Made by a program: the position numbers and the translations under genes. The notes beneath the pieces were generated by a model, which was not told the origin of the DNA, did not search any database, and worked only from the letters and a program-made list of their open reading frames with translations. From Celeribacter baekdonensis (GTDB taxonomy: Bacteria; Pseudomonadota; Alphaproteobacteria; Rhodobacterales; Rhodobacteraceae), in the NCBI RefSeq assembly GCF_003047105.1, contig NZ_CP028475.1:744001-808000 (forward strand): 64,000 nucleotides of DNA. Reading direction: 5' to 3'. Positions 52,191 to 61,804 of the stretch are shown in pieces. How positions within the stretch are numbered: position 1 is the stretch's first letter; each line of letters opens with the position of its first letter.

Positions 52191-53428
52191 TCGACAAATC
52201 CCGCCCGCTCGGCCCCGGCGCGCACCACGGCCAGTTTTTCGGGGTCGGCACCAAAGATCACCTGTGCCTCGCCCCAGATCGCTTTGGCGCGCTCGGTGTC
52301 GCCCAGCATCGCCAGCGAGGAAATCAACCGTGCCCATTCTTCCGGCGTGCCGCCCTCATTGGCCAGACGTGCAGACAGGCCTTCGACCATGCCACGGATC
52401 ATCTCTTGACGCTCTTCCGGCGTCATGTCAGCGGCGTTTTCCATGTCCTCTGCTGAGGGGCCTTTCAGACCATCGTTTGCGGGTGGCAGGGTGTAGCGGA
52501 TGCCCGCAGCCTGCGCCACGGCTTCGATTTGCTCGCGAATGAGCGGCACCCATGGATCGGTCGGCTCAGAGCGCGTCAACAGCGGCTGCCAGAGACGAAA
52601 GGTCATATCCGGGCGGTCGTTTTGGGCAAACATCAGGCCGGAGAAAAACACCGCGATGCCGTTGTTTGGATCGCGTTTGAGCGCGCTGGACAGGGCCGTT
52701 TCGGCCTCAGGCGACACAAATCCACCTGCGGAAAGGATCATCAAATTGGCCATTTGGGCATAGTCTTCGGCGGTGGCCTCCGCGCCTTTTATGCGGATCA
52801 CCTCGTTTTGCGCCTGATAGGCTTCGCGGAAATTGCCAATATTGGCCTCGTTGCGGGCCAGTAAAATGTGACCCTCAAGCTCGTCCGGGCGTGATTGCAA
52901 CGCCGCGCGCAATTTGATCACGAGATCAATCAATTGTTGGTCTGCCTGCTGCGCCATCGGGGTGGCCGGAACTTTGGCTTCGGCGTCGTCCTGGCTCATC
53001 CGCGTGGCGCGAATTTCGTCGGCCAAGGCAATCCTGTGCGCGAGTGGCAGGTCTTCGTACTTCGGTTGCCCGAGGTCGTCATAGAGCCAAACCCCGCCAG
53101 CCAAAAGCGCAAGGGCCAAAGCGATGGCGCCCCAAAGCGTGCCTTTGGGCGCACCGGCTTTGCCGCCTTGGTGCTCCTTGTCGGCCTCAAGCATCCGGCG
53201 CGACACTTCGGTGCGGGCACGTTTGGCATCCTCTTGGGAAAGCACACCACGCGCCAGATCGCGTTCCACCTCTTTGAGTTGGTCGCGGTACACTTTCATT
53301 TCGATTTCGGCGGTCGAGGTGCTTTGCGCCCCCATCCCGCGGCCACGACGCAGTACAAGAGCGATGGGAGCGATAGACAAAAGGGCTATGGCAGTGGCGA
53401 TGATCCAAAAGGTCATGTCAGGGTCCAT
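52187..53428 (-). CDS. ccmI: Cytochrome c maturation protein CcmI
   Basis: A 413-residue inner-membrane component that hands apocytochrome c to the haem ligation complex. Two membrane helices (residues 5-23 and about 95-116, WGAIALALALLAGGVWLYDDL) enclose a cytoplasmic leucine-zipper-like segment (YRDQLKEVERDLARGVLSQEDA). A periplasmic TPR-like domain follows (AEATAEDYAQMANLMILSAGG onward). This matches the Rhodobacter CcmI layout. An ATG at 53416 is an alternative start. Other ccm genes are not in the window. Confidence 0.92.
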   Translation of the reverse strand: MDPDMTFWIIATAIALLSIAPIALVLRRGRGMGAQSTSTAEIEMKVYRDQLKEVERDLARGVLSQEDAKRARTEVSRRMLEADKEHQGGKAGAPKGTLWGAIALALALLAGGVWLYDDLGQPKYEDLPLAHRIALADEIRATRMSQDDAEAKVPATPMAQQADQQLIDLVIKLRAALQSRPDELEGHILLARNEANIGNFREAYQAQNEVIRIKGAEATAEDYAQMANLMILSAGGFVSPEAETALSSALKRDPNNGIAVFFSGLMFAQNDRPDMTFRLWQPLLTRSEPTDPWVPLIREQIEAVAQAAGIRYTLPPANDGLKGPSAEDMENAADMTPEERQEMIRGMVEGLSARLANEGGTPEEWARLISSLAMLGDTERAKAIWGEAQVIFGADPEKLAVVRAGAERAGFVE

Positions 53429-53508
53429 GTAAGGCAGATGTGATGCACAGCTTTACCCGTCTGCTGCCTGTCGTGAAACCCCCAATGACGTAGGTGTGAC
53501 CGGATGGC

Positions 53509-53898
53509 TCAGGGGATGTTCTTATCCTGCGGCGGCTGCGCTTTGCGCGCGCCAGTGTTCGGGCGCAGATCAAAGTCGATGGGGACAATATCCACCACGT
53601 CATCATCCACAGTGTCCTCAGTGTCCCAAGGGCCTGTTGGGCGCGCTTTGGGGAGCTGCGTGCCGTCCTGCCACCATTCTTTGCGTTTGCTGTGCCGTAA
53701 GATGCTGAATGGGGTGAGCCACCACGGGGTCATCGCGCCATACAAGGTGATCTTTGTAAGGGCCTCGCGAAGATCGCGTGTGTGTTGGGAGGGCGGTTTT
53801 ACATCGGGCTTTCTGGGGCGCTTCGACACTCTGGACCGCCAGAGTGTCACCGCGATGCTCAAGCCGCCAAATAAAATAAGAAAATCAATCCAAGTCAT
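53509..53898 (-). CDS. Hypothetical membrane-anchored protein
   Basis: A 129-residue protein of unknown function. One N-terminal helix (TWIDFLILFGGLSIAVTLW) is followed by a basic stretch (RSRVSKRPRKP) and a soluble tail that ends in a repeated acidic patch (DTEDTVDDDVVDIVPIDFDL). The ATG at 53898 starts at the helix; upstream codons look non-coding. Codon use is less biased than in neighbours. It lies between ccmI (same strand) and sodB (opposite). Confidence 0.6.
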   Translation of the reverse strand: MTWIDFLILFGGLSIAVTLWRSRVSKRPRKPDVKPPSQHTRDLREALTKITLYGAMTPWWLTPFSILRHSKRKEWWQDGTQLPKARPTGPWDTEDTVDDDVVDIVPIDFDLRPNTGARKAQPPQDKNIP

Positions 53899-54109
53899 GG
53901 CATTAAAAATATCGTGTTTGAGGGGAATGGCCAAGCAGAAAGCCCAAATCCCAGAAATTTGCAATTCTAGGTGCCTTTGATCATTGCTCCACAGCGGGTG
54001 TTCGCGGTTTTTGCAAATGAGTCCAAACATTCGCCCTTGACCCCGGACCGCTCCCGGCTCAGGTATATGTCCGACAGAAACGCACAACTTCTGAAATGGA
54101 GGCCCTACA

Positions 54110-54709
54110 ATGGCATTCGAACTTCCCGATCTTCCCTACGCCCACGACGCTCTGGCCGATCTCGGCATGTCCAAAGAGACGCTTGAGTATCACCACGACC
54201 TGCACCACAACGCCTATGTGACCACCGGCAACACGCTGGTTGCGGGCACCGAATGGGAAGGCAAATCTGTCGAAGAGATCATCAAAGGCACCTATGACGC
54301 CTCTGCTGTGGCCCAATCCGGCCTCTTCAACAACGCGTCCCAGCACTGGAACCACAGCCAATTTTGGGACATGATGGGTCCGGGCGAGAAAAAAATGCCG
54401 GGCGAGCTTGAGAAAGCGCTTGTTGAGGCTTTTGGTTCGGTCGATGAGTTCAAAAAACAATTCTCCGCGGCGGGCGCAGGTCAGTTCGGCTCAGGTTGGG
54501 CTTGGCTGGTTAAAGACACCGACGGCGCGCTCAAAGTCACCAAGACCGAAAACGGCGTGAACCCGCTTTGCTTTGGTCAAACCGCATTGCTTGGCTGCGA
54601 TGTGTGGGAGCACTCCTACTACATCGACTTCCGCAACAAACGCCCGGTCTACCTGTCGAACTTCCTCGACAAATTGGTCAACTGGGAAAATGTTGCGTCG
54701 CGCATGTGA
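54110..54709 (+). CDS. sodB: Superoxide dismutase, Fe/Mn type
   Basis: A 199-residue cytoplasmic superoxide dismutase. The four metal ligands are visible: His27 region (EYHHDLHHNAYV), His in QHWNHSQFW, and Asp and His in CDVWEHSYYIDF. NNASQHWNHSQFW resembles the Fe-SOD arrangement, but metal choice cannot be fixed from this. TGGAGG precedes the ATG. A strong terminator follows after a short stretch of near-repeats derived from the gene's 3' end (GCATGTGATCGCC twice). Confidence 0.96.
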   Translation: MAFELPDLPYAHDALADLGMSKETLEYHHDLHHNAYVTTGNTLVAGTEWEGKSVEEIIKGTYDASAVAQSGLFNNASQHWNHSQFWDMMGPGEKKMPGELEKALVEAFGSVDEFKKQFSAAGAGQFGSGWAWLVKDTDGALKVTKTENGVNPLCFGQTALLGCDVWEHSYYIDFRNKRPVYLSNFLDKLVNWENVASRM

Positions 54710-54774
54710 TCGCCAGCATGTGATCGCCCGCATCTAATCGACCGGATGTGATTTTTGCGATCATATTGGAATGG

Positions 54775-54801
54775 AAAGGACGTCCCTCGGGGCGTCCTTT
54801 T
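54775..54801 (+). terminator. Intrinsic terminator of sodB
   Basis: AAAGGACG (54775-54782) pairs with CGTCCTTT (54793-54800) and is followed by TT. It is about 65 bases past the stop. Confidence 0.85.
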
Positions 54802-54881
54802 GCCTTTGGCGAGGTCGCGGCGTGGTGGACAGTTGCGGTGCAGTTTGTCACACAGGCGACAACGACAAAGGAGCGCATGAC

Positions 54882-56063
54882 ATGATCCCATTGCCCAACG
54901 CATGGACCCTTGATCCCGCCACGCTGGCCGAGGCCGTGGCGCTGCGCCATGAGTTGCATCGCTGTCCTGAGGTCTCGGGGGCCGAATATGAGACCGCCAA
55001 ACGGATCGCGGCGCGGATGCACGCCCTCGGAGCTGAGGTGGCCACCGGGCTTGGCGGTACGGGCGTGGCGGCGGTGTTTGGGCCGAAAGATTTGCAGGGC
55101 GGGACAACGCTGATGATCCGGGCTGAACTCGATGCGTTGCCGATTTTAGAGGCCGATGGCCCGGAGCATCGCTCAGAGGTCGACGGCGTCGGGCATCTGT
55201 GCGGTCATGATGGCCATATGGCGATCTTGTTTGCCGTGGCCTCGGCCTTGTCGCGCCATACACCGGAAACCCGTGTGGTTTTGTTGTTTCAACCCGCCGA
55301 GGAAACCGGCGCGGGGGCGCGGGCGGTTTTGGACGATCCCAACTTTGCCGCCGTGCGGCCTGATATGGCGATTTCGCTGCACAACCTGCCGAAACTGCCT
55401 TTGGGCGCTGTGGCGTTGCAAGAGGGCCCGGTGGCCTGTGCCTCAAAGGGGCTGCATGTCGCGTTGACCGGCCAGACCTCCCATGCTGCGCGGCCCGAAA
55501 ATGGCCGCTCTCCGGGGCTGGCTTTGGCGCGGTTGATCCCGGCACTTGCGGCGCTGTCGCGTGATGTGCCAACAGAAGATCCGCGCTTTCGCCTTGCCAC
55601 CGTGACCCATGCCCGCCTTGGCGTGCCGTCCTTTGGCATCAGCCCCGGCGAGGCGGCGTTGCAGGTCACGTTGCGCACTTTGTTGAACTCGGAAATGGAG
55701 GCTTTGGAGGCCGAAGCGCGCGCTTTGATCCTGTCCGCAGGCGCAGAGTTCGCCCCGGTGATCACCGTGCATGACCCGTTCAGCCATTCGGTCAACGCGC
55801 CCGCTGCCACGGCTCTTTTGGAGGCTGCGACGCAAGGCCTGCCGCGTGTCAAAGGCGCCATCCCGATGCGCCCATCTGAGGATTTTGGCCTGTTCGGGAC
55901 AGAAATCCCCGCCGCCATGCTGTTTTTAGGCTCAGGCGTCGATCAACCAGAATTGCACAACCCGGATTTCGATTTCCCCGACGCTCTGATCCCGATCGGG
56001 GCGGAAATTTTTTTGCGGGCGATCCATGAATTTTCTGCCGCAAAAGAAAGCGAAACCGTCTGA
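54882..56063 (+). CDS. M20-family amidohydrolase (hippurate hydrolase type)
   Basis: A 393-residue dimetal amidohydrolase. RAELDALPI, GHLCGHDGHMA (metal His/Asp with the conserved Cys), FQPAEETGAGARA (catalytic Glu pair) and SEDFGLFG near the end are the M20D signature set; HLHNLP-type ISLHNLPKLPLG is also present. Substrates in this group include N-acyl amino acids, hippurate and IAA conjugates. AAAGGAG lies before the ATG at 54882. No partner transporter is adjacent. Confidence 0.92.
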   Translation: MIPLPNAWTLDPATLAEAVALRHELHRCPEVSGAEYETAKRIAARMHALGAEVATGLGGTGVAAVFGPKDLQGGTTLMIRAELDALPILEADGPEHRSEVDGVGHLCGHDGHMAILFAVASALSRHTPETRVVLLFQPAEETGAGARAVLDDPNFAAVRPDMAISLHNLPKLPLGAVALQEGPVACASKGLHVALTGQTSHAARPENGRSPGLALARLIPALAALSRDVPTEDPRFRLATVTHARLGVPSFGISPGEAALQVTLRTLLNSEMEALEAEARALILSAGAEFAPVITVHDPFSHSVNAPAATALLEAATQGLPRVKGAIPMRPSEDFGLFGTEIPAAMLFLGSGVDQPELHNPDFDFPDALIPIGAEIFLRAIHEFSAAKESETV

Positions 56064-56179
56064 GATCCTAAGAAATTCGGTGTTTTTAGGTCATCCACGG
56101 CCTACGTGGCGTCAAAAATCACGGTTTCTTGATATGAGCTTCCCAATTGTAAACGGATAAAATTGAGGGGGATCATATT

Positions 56180-57145
56180 ATGAAACGGCTTGGCCTGCTG
56201 CCTGTCGCAGGGATGATGTGTGCGTTTTTGAGCGGATGTGAAACAATAAAGGATGAGTTTGGCGTCTCCGAAGGCTTTGTCTCGCGCCAAGCGGATCGGT
56301 TCATTGTCGCCCAGGATCAGCACCAACGTGCGGACCGGTATCTTTTGGCGACACTTTTGATTGCGCCGCTGGCACTGGACACTGTGCAGGATGGGACCGA
56401 TGCGGACACGGCCCTGTTGCGATTGAATGCGCTCTACGGAACGCTTGCCGATCTCTACACGGCGATTGGTGAATGTCAGACCAGTGCCGCCGCTGCATCG
56501 CCAACCTGTGCGAGTACGGCAGACGCTTCATGGGACTTTGACGCCGAAGCAATCCCAAAAGACGGCTATTCTTTTGAAACACTGAGTTACGAGGTCCAAA
56601 GCGATCTGTACTTTCTTGGAAAATCGGCACTGATCAATTTGGATCTCGACGATAAGGTCAAGGATCTCGCCGCTCTTAATCCGACGGCGCTTGTGTCCTT
56701 ATACAAAGAGCTCAACAGCTATGGACCTGCGTTGCGTCGGGGGGCTGCCACCTATCGCGATGGGATTGTGATCTACACCGATGCTGTTTTTTACGAGACG
56801 TGTCAAACGTCACCAAATAATACGTCGTCAAATAGCGTGGGCTGCAAAGCCTATAGGGACCGCTATGCCACTCAAAAGCAGCTTGATGCCACTGAGGCGG
56901 AGGGCAGCACAAGAGGGCTGACGCGCGCTTTGAGCCAGGCGCAAAATCAGTCCAAAACGGTTGGCTGGAGCCTGAACAAAAGACAGGCCCTCGCCGTGAT
57001 TGCGCATGTCGACGTGGCCTGTACGCGTGCAGCAAGAATTTCGAGTGATGAGAGTCAGACCGCTCAAACGTGTTTTGAATCAAGCAATGGTCGAAAGCGG
57101 TTTCTTGGCGCGCTTGAGCGCCGGTGGACCGCCGCCGCGCCGTAA
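56180..57145 (+). CDS. Hypothetical lipoprotein
   Basis: A 321-residue lipoprotein of unknown function. A lipobox LSGC with Cys20 ends the signal peptide; Glu at +2 does not specify inner-membrane retention, so the outer membrane is likely. The mature part has no recognised domain; it is mostly helical (QHQRADRYLLATLLIAPLAL, then SLYKELNSYGPALRRGAATY) and contains several cysteines (TCASTAD, ETCQTSPNN, VGCKAYRD, QTCFESS) that may form disulfides. GAGGGGGATC precedes the ATG. Base composition is a little lower in GC than the flanking genes. Confidence 0.75.
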   Translation: MKRLGLLPVAGMMCAFLSGCETIKDEFGVSEGFVSRQADRFIVAQDQHQRADRYLLATLLIAPLALDTVQDGTDADTALLRLNALYGTLADLYTAIGECQTSAAAASPTCASTADASWDFDAEAIPKDGYSFETLSYEVQSDLYFLGKSALINLDLDDKVKDLAALNPTALVSLYKELNSYGPALRRGAATYRDGIVIYTDAVFYETCQTSPNNTSSNSVGCKAYRDRYATQKQLDATEAEGSTRGLTRALSQAQNQSKTVGWSLNKRQALAVIAHVDVACTRAARISSDESQTAQTCFESSNGRKRFLGALERRWTAAAP

Positions 57146-57249
57146 GCCCGGTTCTGGATATAAACCCAAGGCAGGTTGCCGAGAATCCGCTGCCCCCTGT
57201 GCGGATTTAGAGCGTTGCCATCGCGCCCAAACCGCGCTCTTTGAGGGCT

Positions 57250-58167
57250 ATGACCGACACCCAAAAAGGCCTCATTTCGCTGATCCTCGCACAGACCCTT
57301 TGGGGTCTGTCGCCGCTCTATTACAAAGCGGTGGCAGATGTGCCGGCATTCGAAGTGCTGGCGCATCGCACAGTTTGGACCTGTCTGTTGTTTGGCGGCT
57401 ATTTGGCCTATCAGGGCCGTCTGCACGAGTTGTTGACCCTCATGCGCGGGCCAAAGCTGCGCTATGTCATTCCAGCCTCTCTTTTGATCTCGGTGAATTG
57501 GGGGCTGTTCATCTATGCGATCCAATCCGGGCAGGCGCTTGAGGCCTCGTTTGGCTATTACGTTTTCCCGCTTGTCGCCACGATGATCGGCATGGTGGCC
57601 TTTCGCGAGCGGCTGCGCGGGTTGCAAGTCCCGGCCATTGTTTTGGCGGCGCTTGCGGTGCTCGTTTTGGGGATCGGGCTTGGGGCTTTGCCGTGGTTGG
57701 CGCTGTCTTTGGCGATCACCTTTGCCAGCTACGGTGCGATCAAAAAATCCCTCGATGCCGGGCCGATCCTGTCGGTGACGGGCGAGGTGGTGCTTTTGGT
57801 GCCCATCGCCTTGGCCTATTTGATCGGCGCGGAACTGTTCGGGTGGGGTGGCAGTGCGACACAACCGGCGGGGGCCTTTGGCCATGCCCTTTCCGACAGT
57901 CTGCTTTTGATCGCGGCTGGGTTGACCACCGGCGTGCCTTTGATCTTTTTCGCGACCGCCGCGCGGCGTTTGCCGATGACGGTGGTCGGCATGGGGCAGT
58001 ATTGGAACTCCACGATCCAATTCGGACTGGCCGTTTTGATTTTTGGCGAACCATTCACCCATTGGCACGCCATCGCCATGCCACTGATCTGGGCCGCTTT
58101 GGCGCTCTATTCGGTGCAAGCGATCCGAACCGAAACCGCGGCGCGTCGTGTCCGGCGGGCGGGATAA
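57250..58167 (+). CDS. rarD: RarD-type EamA transporter
   Basis: A 305-residue, ten-helix inner-membrane transporter of the drug/metabolite superfamily. It has two EamA halves with the RarD signature: QTLWGLSPLYYKAV near the start, EVLAHRTVW, and SVNWGLFIYAIQSGQALEASFGYY in helix 3-4. GMGQYWNSTIQFGLAVLIFGEPF marks the second half. The ATG at 57250 is preferred over an in-frame TTG three codons upstream. RarD confers chloramphenicol sensitivity changes in some bacteria; the natural substrate is unknown. Confidence 0.93.
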   Translation: MTDTQKGLISLILAQTLWGLSPLYYKAVADVPAFEVLAHRTVWTCLLFGGYLAYQGRLHELLTLMRGPKLRYVIPASLLISVNWGLFIYAIQSGQALEASFGYYVFPLVATMIGMVAFRERLRGLQVPAIVLAALAVLVLGIGLGALPWLALSLAITFASYGAIKKSLDAGPILSVTGEVVLLVPIALAYLIGAELFGWGGSATQPAGAFGHALSDSLLLIAAGLTTGVPLIFFATAARRLPMTVVGMGQYWNSTIQFGLAVLIFGEPFTHWHAIAMPLIWAALALYSVQAIRTETAARRVRRAG

Positions 58168-58392
58168 GCGGGGCGCGCAGGGGCGAGACCCACAATGGCC
58201 ACACAAAAAGGGGGGCTGACAATCGACCGCGACAGAAGCGTCACAGTCCACCGAAGGGGAAGCCCATGGCGCGGCCCACGCCGCGATCCTGTGAGACGTC
58301 TTTTAAACGGCGTCCAGAATGGATGGGCCAAAGCGATGGTTCCATTGATCACTCATTTTCCTTCTCCCCCCACGTCCTTCTCCCCTCATGCG

Positions 58393-59208
58393 TCACGAGC
58401 GAAAAAATCGCAGCAGGCTGATGCCCGCATCGGTGAGATCCGCGAGGCGCGCCAGAATGTGTTCCGGTGCGAGGCCGGAGGGTTGGCCCTCTGCCATAGA
58501 AATTCTTTCAACAAGGCGCATCAGGCGGCGTCGGTGAATGCCAAGCCGCGCTTGGATTGGGTCGGCGATGCACCCGGCGAAAGTGGTCACAAGCGAGGCG
58601 GTCATGGCCAAGGCCACCCCCGTCAGCACGACGAACCAGATCGGCAAGTTCACGGAGAAGACCCCGTACCAAAGGCTTCCCAATCCTGAACCAAGTGGAA
58701 AATGCGCGACGGCTGAGGCATGCGCGACATATTCCGACACTTTCGGGGTCAACGAGGTCACACCCGGCGTGGCCGTCCCAAAGAGCAACAGCCCAGCCAA
58801 GAGGACAAACAGTGACGTCGTGATCTCGGCAACGGCAGAGCGGACGCCGGTATAATCGGTGATCAACGCCCGGCTGTGCGGGGTCAGGGCGGCACCTTCA
58901 AGCAAGTCGTTGGCGATGTCCGCCTCAATCGCGCGTGCCACAGAGGTTTTGAGAAAAATCTGTCGCGCCCTCAGCCAAGCCTCCAAGCGGCCAAAACGCG
59001 CCAAACGTGACACGGCCGCTGCCAATCCGACCAATAGAAACACCGGAGCCAGAACCACGTTGATGGGCGCACGTAACAGGTCCCATCCCAGTGCAGCACG
59101 GTGGAGACGGAAGGTCGCAGCCAAGTTGAAATGACTGCGCACAAAGGCATCGACCTTATCCTGTATGGCCTGCGCGGTGTTTTCTATCGGCTGGTGCATT
59201 GGGGCCAT
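58393..59208 (-). CDS. Hypothetical integral membrane protein
   Basis: A 271-residue protein with one hydrophobic segment near residues 46-68 (RAPINVVLAPVFLLVGLAAA) and two or three more in the middle (ITTSLFVLLAGLLLFGTATP, PIWFVVLTGVALAMTASLVT). The rest is basic and helical. The C-terminus ends HILARLADLTDAGISLLRF. I do not recognise a characterised family. Starts at 59208 or three codons later are possible. No operon partner is evident. Confidence 0.7.
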   Translation of the reverse strand: MAPMHQPIENTAQAIQDKVDAFVRSHFNLAATFRLHRAALGWDLLRAPINVVLAPVFLLVGLAAAVSRLARFGRLEAWLRARQIFLKTSVARAIEADIANDLLEGAALTPHSRALITDYTGVRSAVAEITTSLFVLLAGLLLFGTATPGVTSLTPKVSEYVAHASAVAHFPLGSGLGSLWYGVFSVNLPIWFVVLTGVALAMTASLVTTFAGCIADPIQARLGIHRRRLMRLVERISMAEGQPSGLAPEHILARLADLTDAGISLLRFFRS

Positions 59209-59486
59209 TCATTGGGGCCATTCGTTTTGGCGTGTCATCACAGTATCTCCCAGATCGCGCGGGACTGAAAGGGGGAGCGACTGCAACGGCCCACACCTTT
59301 GCGTGTATGCCGATGACCTGTGTGTGGTGCGCGTCCACCGAGGTGGGGGGCTTTGGACGCCGCGCACCGAAGGTGCTTTTGTCGCGGTGCTCACGTCCTG
59401 CAAGCGCTTTGATCTGAGGCTGCCGTCAGAGCCGCGGCCCGGCCTGTGCAATCCGCGTGGTCCGGGTCTTGCTCCGCTTAGACCGC

Positions 59487-60068
59487 CTATCCCCGAACCG
59501 CCTGCAACGCCGCGACCAGCTCTTCGACTGTTTCGACCGTCTCGAAATAGCTTGAGGTCGACATCGGGGCGAATCCTTCGGAAATGATGTGCTCAATCAG
59601 GCCTTCGAGCGGTTTCCAATAGCCATCCGTGGACAACAGAAAGATCGGTTTGTCATGCAGGCCGATTTGCTTCCAGGTCAGCACTTCGAAAAACTCATCC
59701 AAAGACCCCGCACCGCCGGGCAGGACGACGATGGCATCCGAGTTCATGAACATGACCTTTTTGCGCTCATGCATGTTTTCGGTGATCACGAAGGTGGTCA
59801 AATCACGTTTGCCGACCTCTTTGGGCAACAGATGCGTCGGGATCACGCCAAAGGTCACAGCCCCCGCCGCCTGCGCCGCGCGCGCCACTGCGCCCATCAA
59901 TCCGACATCACCCGCGCCGTAGACCAAACGCCAGCCCTCATTGGCCAACGCACGGCCAAACGCCGTGGCGGCGGTCTCATAACTGGGTGTGCCGCCCGCG
60001 CGCGAGCCGCAATAGACACAGACGGAAAAGAGCGGGGCGGGTTGGGGGGAGGAGGGGACGGGTGTCAT
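59487..60068 (-). CDS. LOG family protein (cytokinin/nucleotide 5'-monophosphate phosphoribohydrolase-like)
   Basis: A 193-residue Rossmann-fold protein. The catalytic motif PGGAGSLDEFFEVLTW (PGGxGTxxE variant) and VYCGSRAGGTPSYETAATAFG at the start place it in the LOG/lysine-decarboxylase-like family. YGAGDVGLMGAVARAAQAAG is the nucleotide-binding region. Plant LOG enzymes release cytokinin base from the nucleotide; bacterial members cleave AMP-like substrates. It is divergent from the LysM gene, with a possible shared control region that contains an imperfect inverted repeat. Confidence 0.9.
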   Translation of the reverse strand: MTPVPSSPQPAPLFSVCVYCGSRAGGTPSYETAATAFGRALANEGWRLVYGAGDVGLMGAVARAAQAAGAVTFGVIPTHLLPKEVGKRDLTTFVITENMHERKKVMFMNSDAIVVLPGGAGSLDEFFEVLTWKQIGLHDKPIFLLSTDGYWKPLEGLIEHIISEGFAPMSTSSYFETVETVEELVAALQAVRG

Positions 60069-60163
60069 GACGGGTGCTTTCTAAAAAAGGAAGTCTTTGA
60101 CCCTTGTTAGCCCCCTTGCTAGGCTGTCTCAACCCTTGTCAAAAGCAATGTGATGATGCGCCG

Positions 60164-60197
60164 TTTGCCCTTTGGGTTTGTGCAAACTCAAAGGCAA
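60164..60197. promoter_or_regulatory. Imperfect inverted repeat between LOG and LysM genes
   Basis: TTTGCCCTTTGGGTTTG faces CAAACTCAAAGGCAA across a two-base turn, with one bulged C and one G-T pair. It lies between two divergent starts and could be an operator or an RNA hairpin in either leader. Confidence 0.45.
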
Positions 60198-60255
60198 CAT
60201 GCGCGGCAGACATTTTTGCGGAAGATGTTTTGCGGATGACGGGGGACAATAGGGG

Positions 60256-61686
60256 ATGAACGGAACTATGGACAAGACGCAAGGCTGGGTGAGGCCCGTC
60301 GCGGGAGTGGTGGCGGTCGGGTTGGTGGCGGGGATCGGCTATACGTTATACGTGGCCTATCCCGGCGGCAGCGCGCCGAACGCGCCTGCGGCATTGACCG
60401 CCGAAATCGGGGGCGCTGACGGTTGGACACAGAGCGGGGCGGCGGACACGGTCGCGTCCATAAGCCCCGAGAGCCAAGCGCCCAAAGGTCAGGAGCCTGC
60501 ACCGGCAGGCGCAGTCCAAACCTATCCGGCCTTCGATCTTGTGCGTGTTCCCCCCGATGGCTTGGCCACCGTGGCCGGACGCGCCGAGGCGGGGGCTGAG
60601 GTGGCGATCTTGGTCGATGGTCAAGAACTGGCAAAGACATCCGCCAATGGGCGCGGCGAATTTGTGGCTTTGTTCGATCTGGCCGCCAGCGACAGCCCGC
60701 GCGAAATGCGCCTGCGCAGTGTCTCTGGCGCGCAGATGTTGGACAGCGCCGAAAGCGTGATCATCGCGCCTTTTGCTGCGGCTACGGATACCGCGATGCC
60801 CGACACGACCATGCGCGCAGACATGCGCGCAGAGATGGCCGCCGTTGCGGTCGATGGTGCGATGCCCGGAGCGACTGAGGCGCTTGCTGATGCCGGTGAC
60901 GCGGCCTCCGCTGTTGCCACAGGCGGTGCCGTGGCGACGTCAATTTTGCGAACCGCTGAGGCCGGGGGGGATGTTGACACGGGCGCTCAGCCACAGGGCG
61001 ATCCCGCAACAGAAAGCGCGACCGGAAACACAGCCGAAAACACAGCAGACATGCCAGAGCCAGCCGCGGTTGCACCCACGGTGATGATCGCAACCGATGA
61101 GGGCGTCAAAGTGCTGCAACAACCGGGCACTGAGGCCGGTCGCTTGCGCATTGATGCGGTGAGTTATGATCCCGAGGGTCGGGTGTTTGTGTCCGGGCGC
61201 GGAGCGCCGGGGCAGGTCGTGCGGCTCTATTTGATGGGGGCGCTCAAGGCCGAGGCGGGCATTGGCCCGGATGGGCAATGGCGGCAGGAACTGAGTGACG
61301 TGGCACCGGGGCGCTACACGCTGCGCGCCGATCAGGTCGATGCCAATGGACAGGTCAGCCAACGCGCAGAAATTCCGTTCCACCGTGAAGATGTGGCGGT
61401 GTTGGCGGGGCTGTCCACGGGGGGGGCGACGACGCCAAACGTAGAGCCGGACGCCATCGTGCAAGACCCGCCCTCTGTTGCACCGTCCTCTGCGGCGCAA
61501 CCGCCCGCCGTCCCGGCCAAACGCATCACCTCGGTGACCGTTCAGCCCGGCAATACGCTGTGGGGCATTGCCTCGGCGACTTACGGTGATGGGGTGATGT
61601 ATGTGCGGGTGTTTGACGCCAACAAAAGCCAAATCCGCGACGCTGATTTGATCTATCCGGGGCAGATTTTCGTTTTGCCTGAGTGA
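60256..61686 (+). CDS. LysM domain protein with membrane anchor and Ig-like modules
   Basis: A 476-residue exported protein. One N-terminal helix (residues 12-30, PVAGVVAVGLVAGIGYTLYV) may anchor it. Two Ig-like or carboxypeptidase-regulatory-like modules follow (VAGRAEAGAEVAILVDGQ near 90; VSGRGAPGQVVRLYLMGALK near 310), separated by an alanine/threonine-rich low-complexity linker of about 150 residues. A C-terminal LysM domain (VTVQPGNTLWGIASATYGDG, to the end) should bind peptidoglycan. Similar LysM proteins are common in Rhodobacterales; a role in envelope structure is inferred. Confidence 0.87.
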   Translation: MNGTMDKTQGWVRPVAGVVAVGLVAGIGYTLYVAYPGGSAPNAPAALTAEIGGADGWTQSGAADTVASISPESQAPKGQEPAPAGAVQTYPAFDLVRVPPDGLATVAGRAEAGAEVAILVDGQELAKTSANGRGEFVALFDLAASDSPREMRLRSVSGAQMLDSAESVIIAPFAAATDTAMPDTTMRADMRAEMAAVAVDGAMPGATEALADAGDAASAVATGGAVATSILRTAEAGGDVDTGAQPQGDPATESATGNTAENTADMPEPAAVAPTVMIATDEGVKVLQQPGTEAGRLRIDAVSYDPEGRVFVSGRGAPGQVVRLYLMGALKAEAGIGPDGQWRQELSDVAPGRYTLRADQVDANGQVSQRAEIPFHREDVAVLAGLSTGGATTPNVEPDAIVQDPPSVAPSSAAQPPAVPAKRITSVTVQPGNTLWGIASATYGDGVMYVRVFDANKSQIRDADLIYPGQIFVLPE

Positions 61687-61804
61687 TTGGGGTCCGCGCC
61701 ATACCTGAGGCACAGCAGGCTGTGCGGCATCGGGGCTTGTGCCCGGCTGTCGTCTGCGCGATTGTGTCCCTCGCTTTGAAATACGCCACCGAAAGGCAGC
61801 CCAC

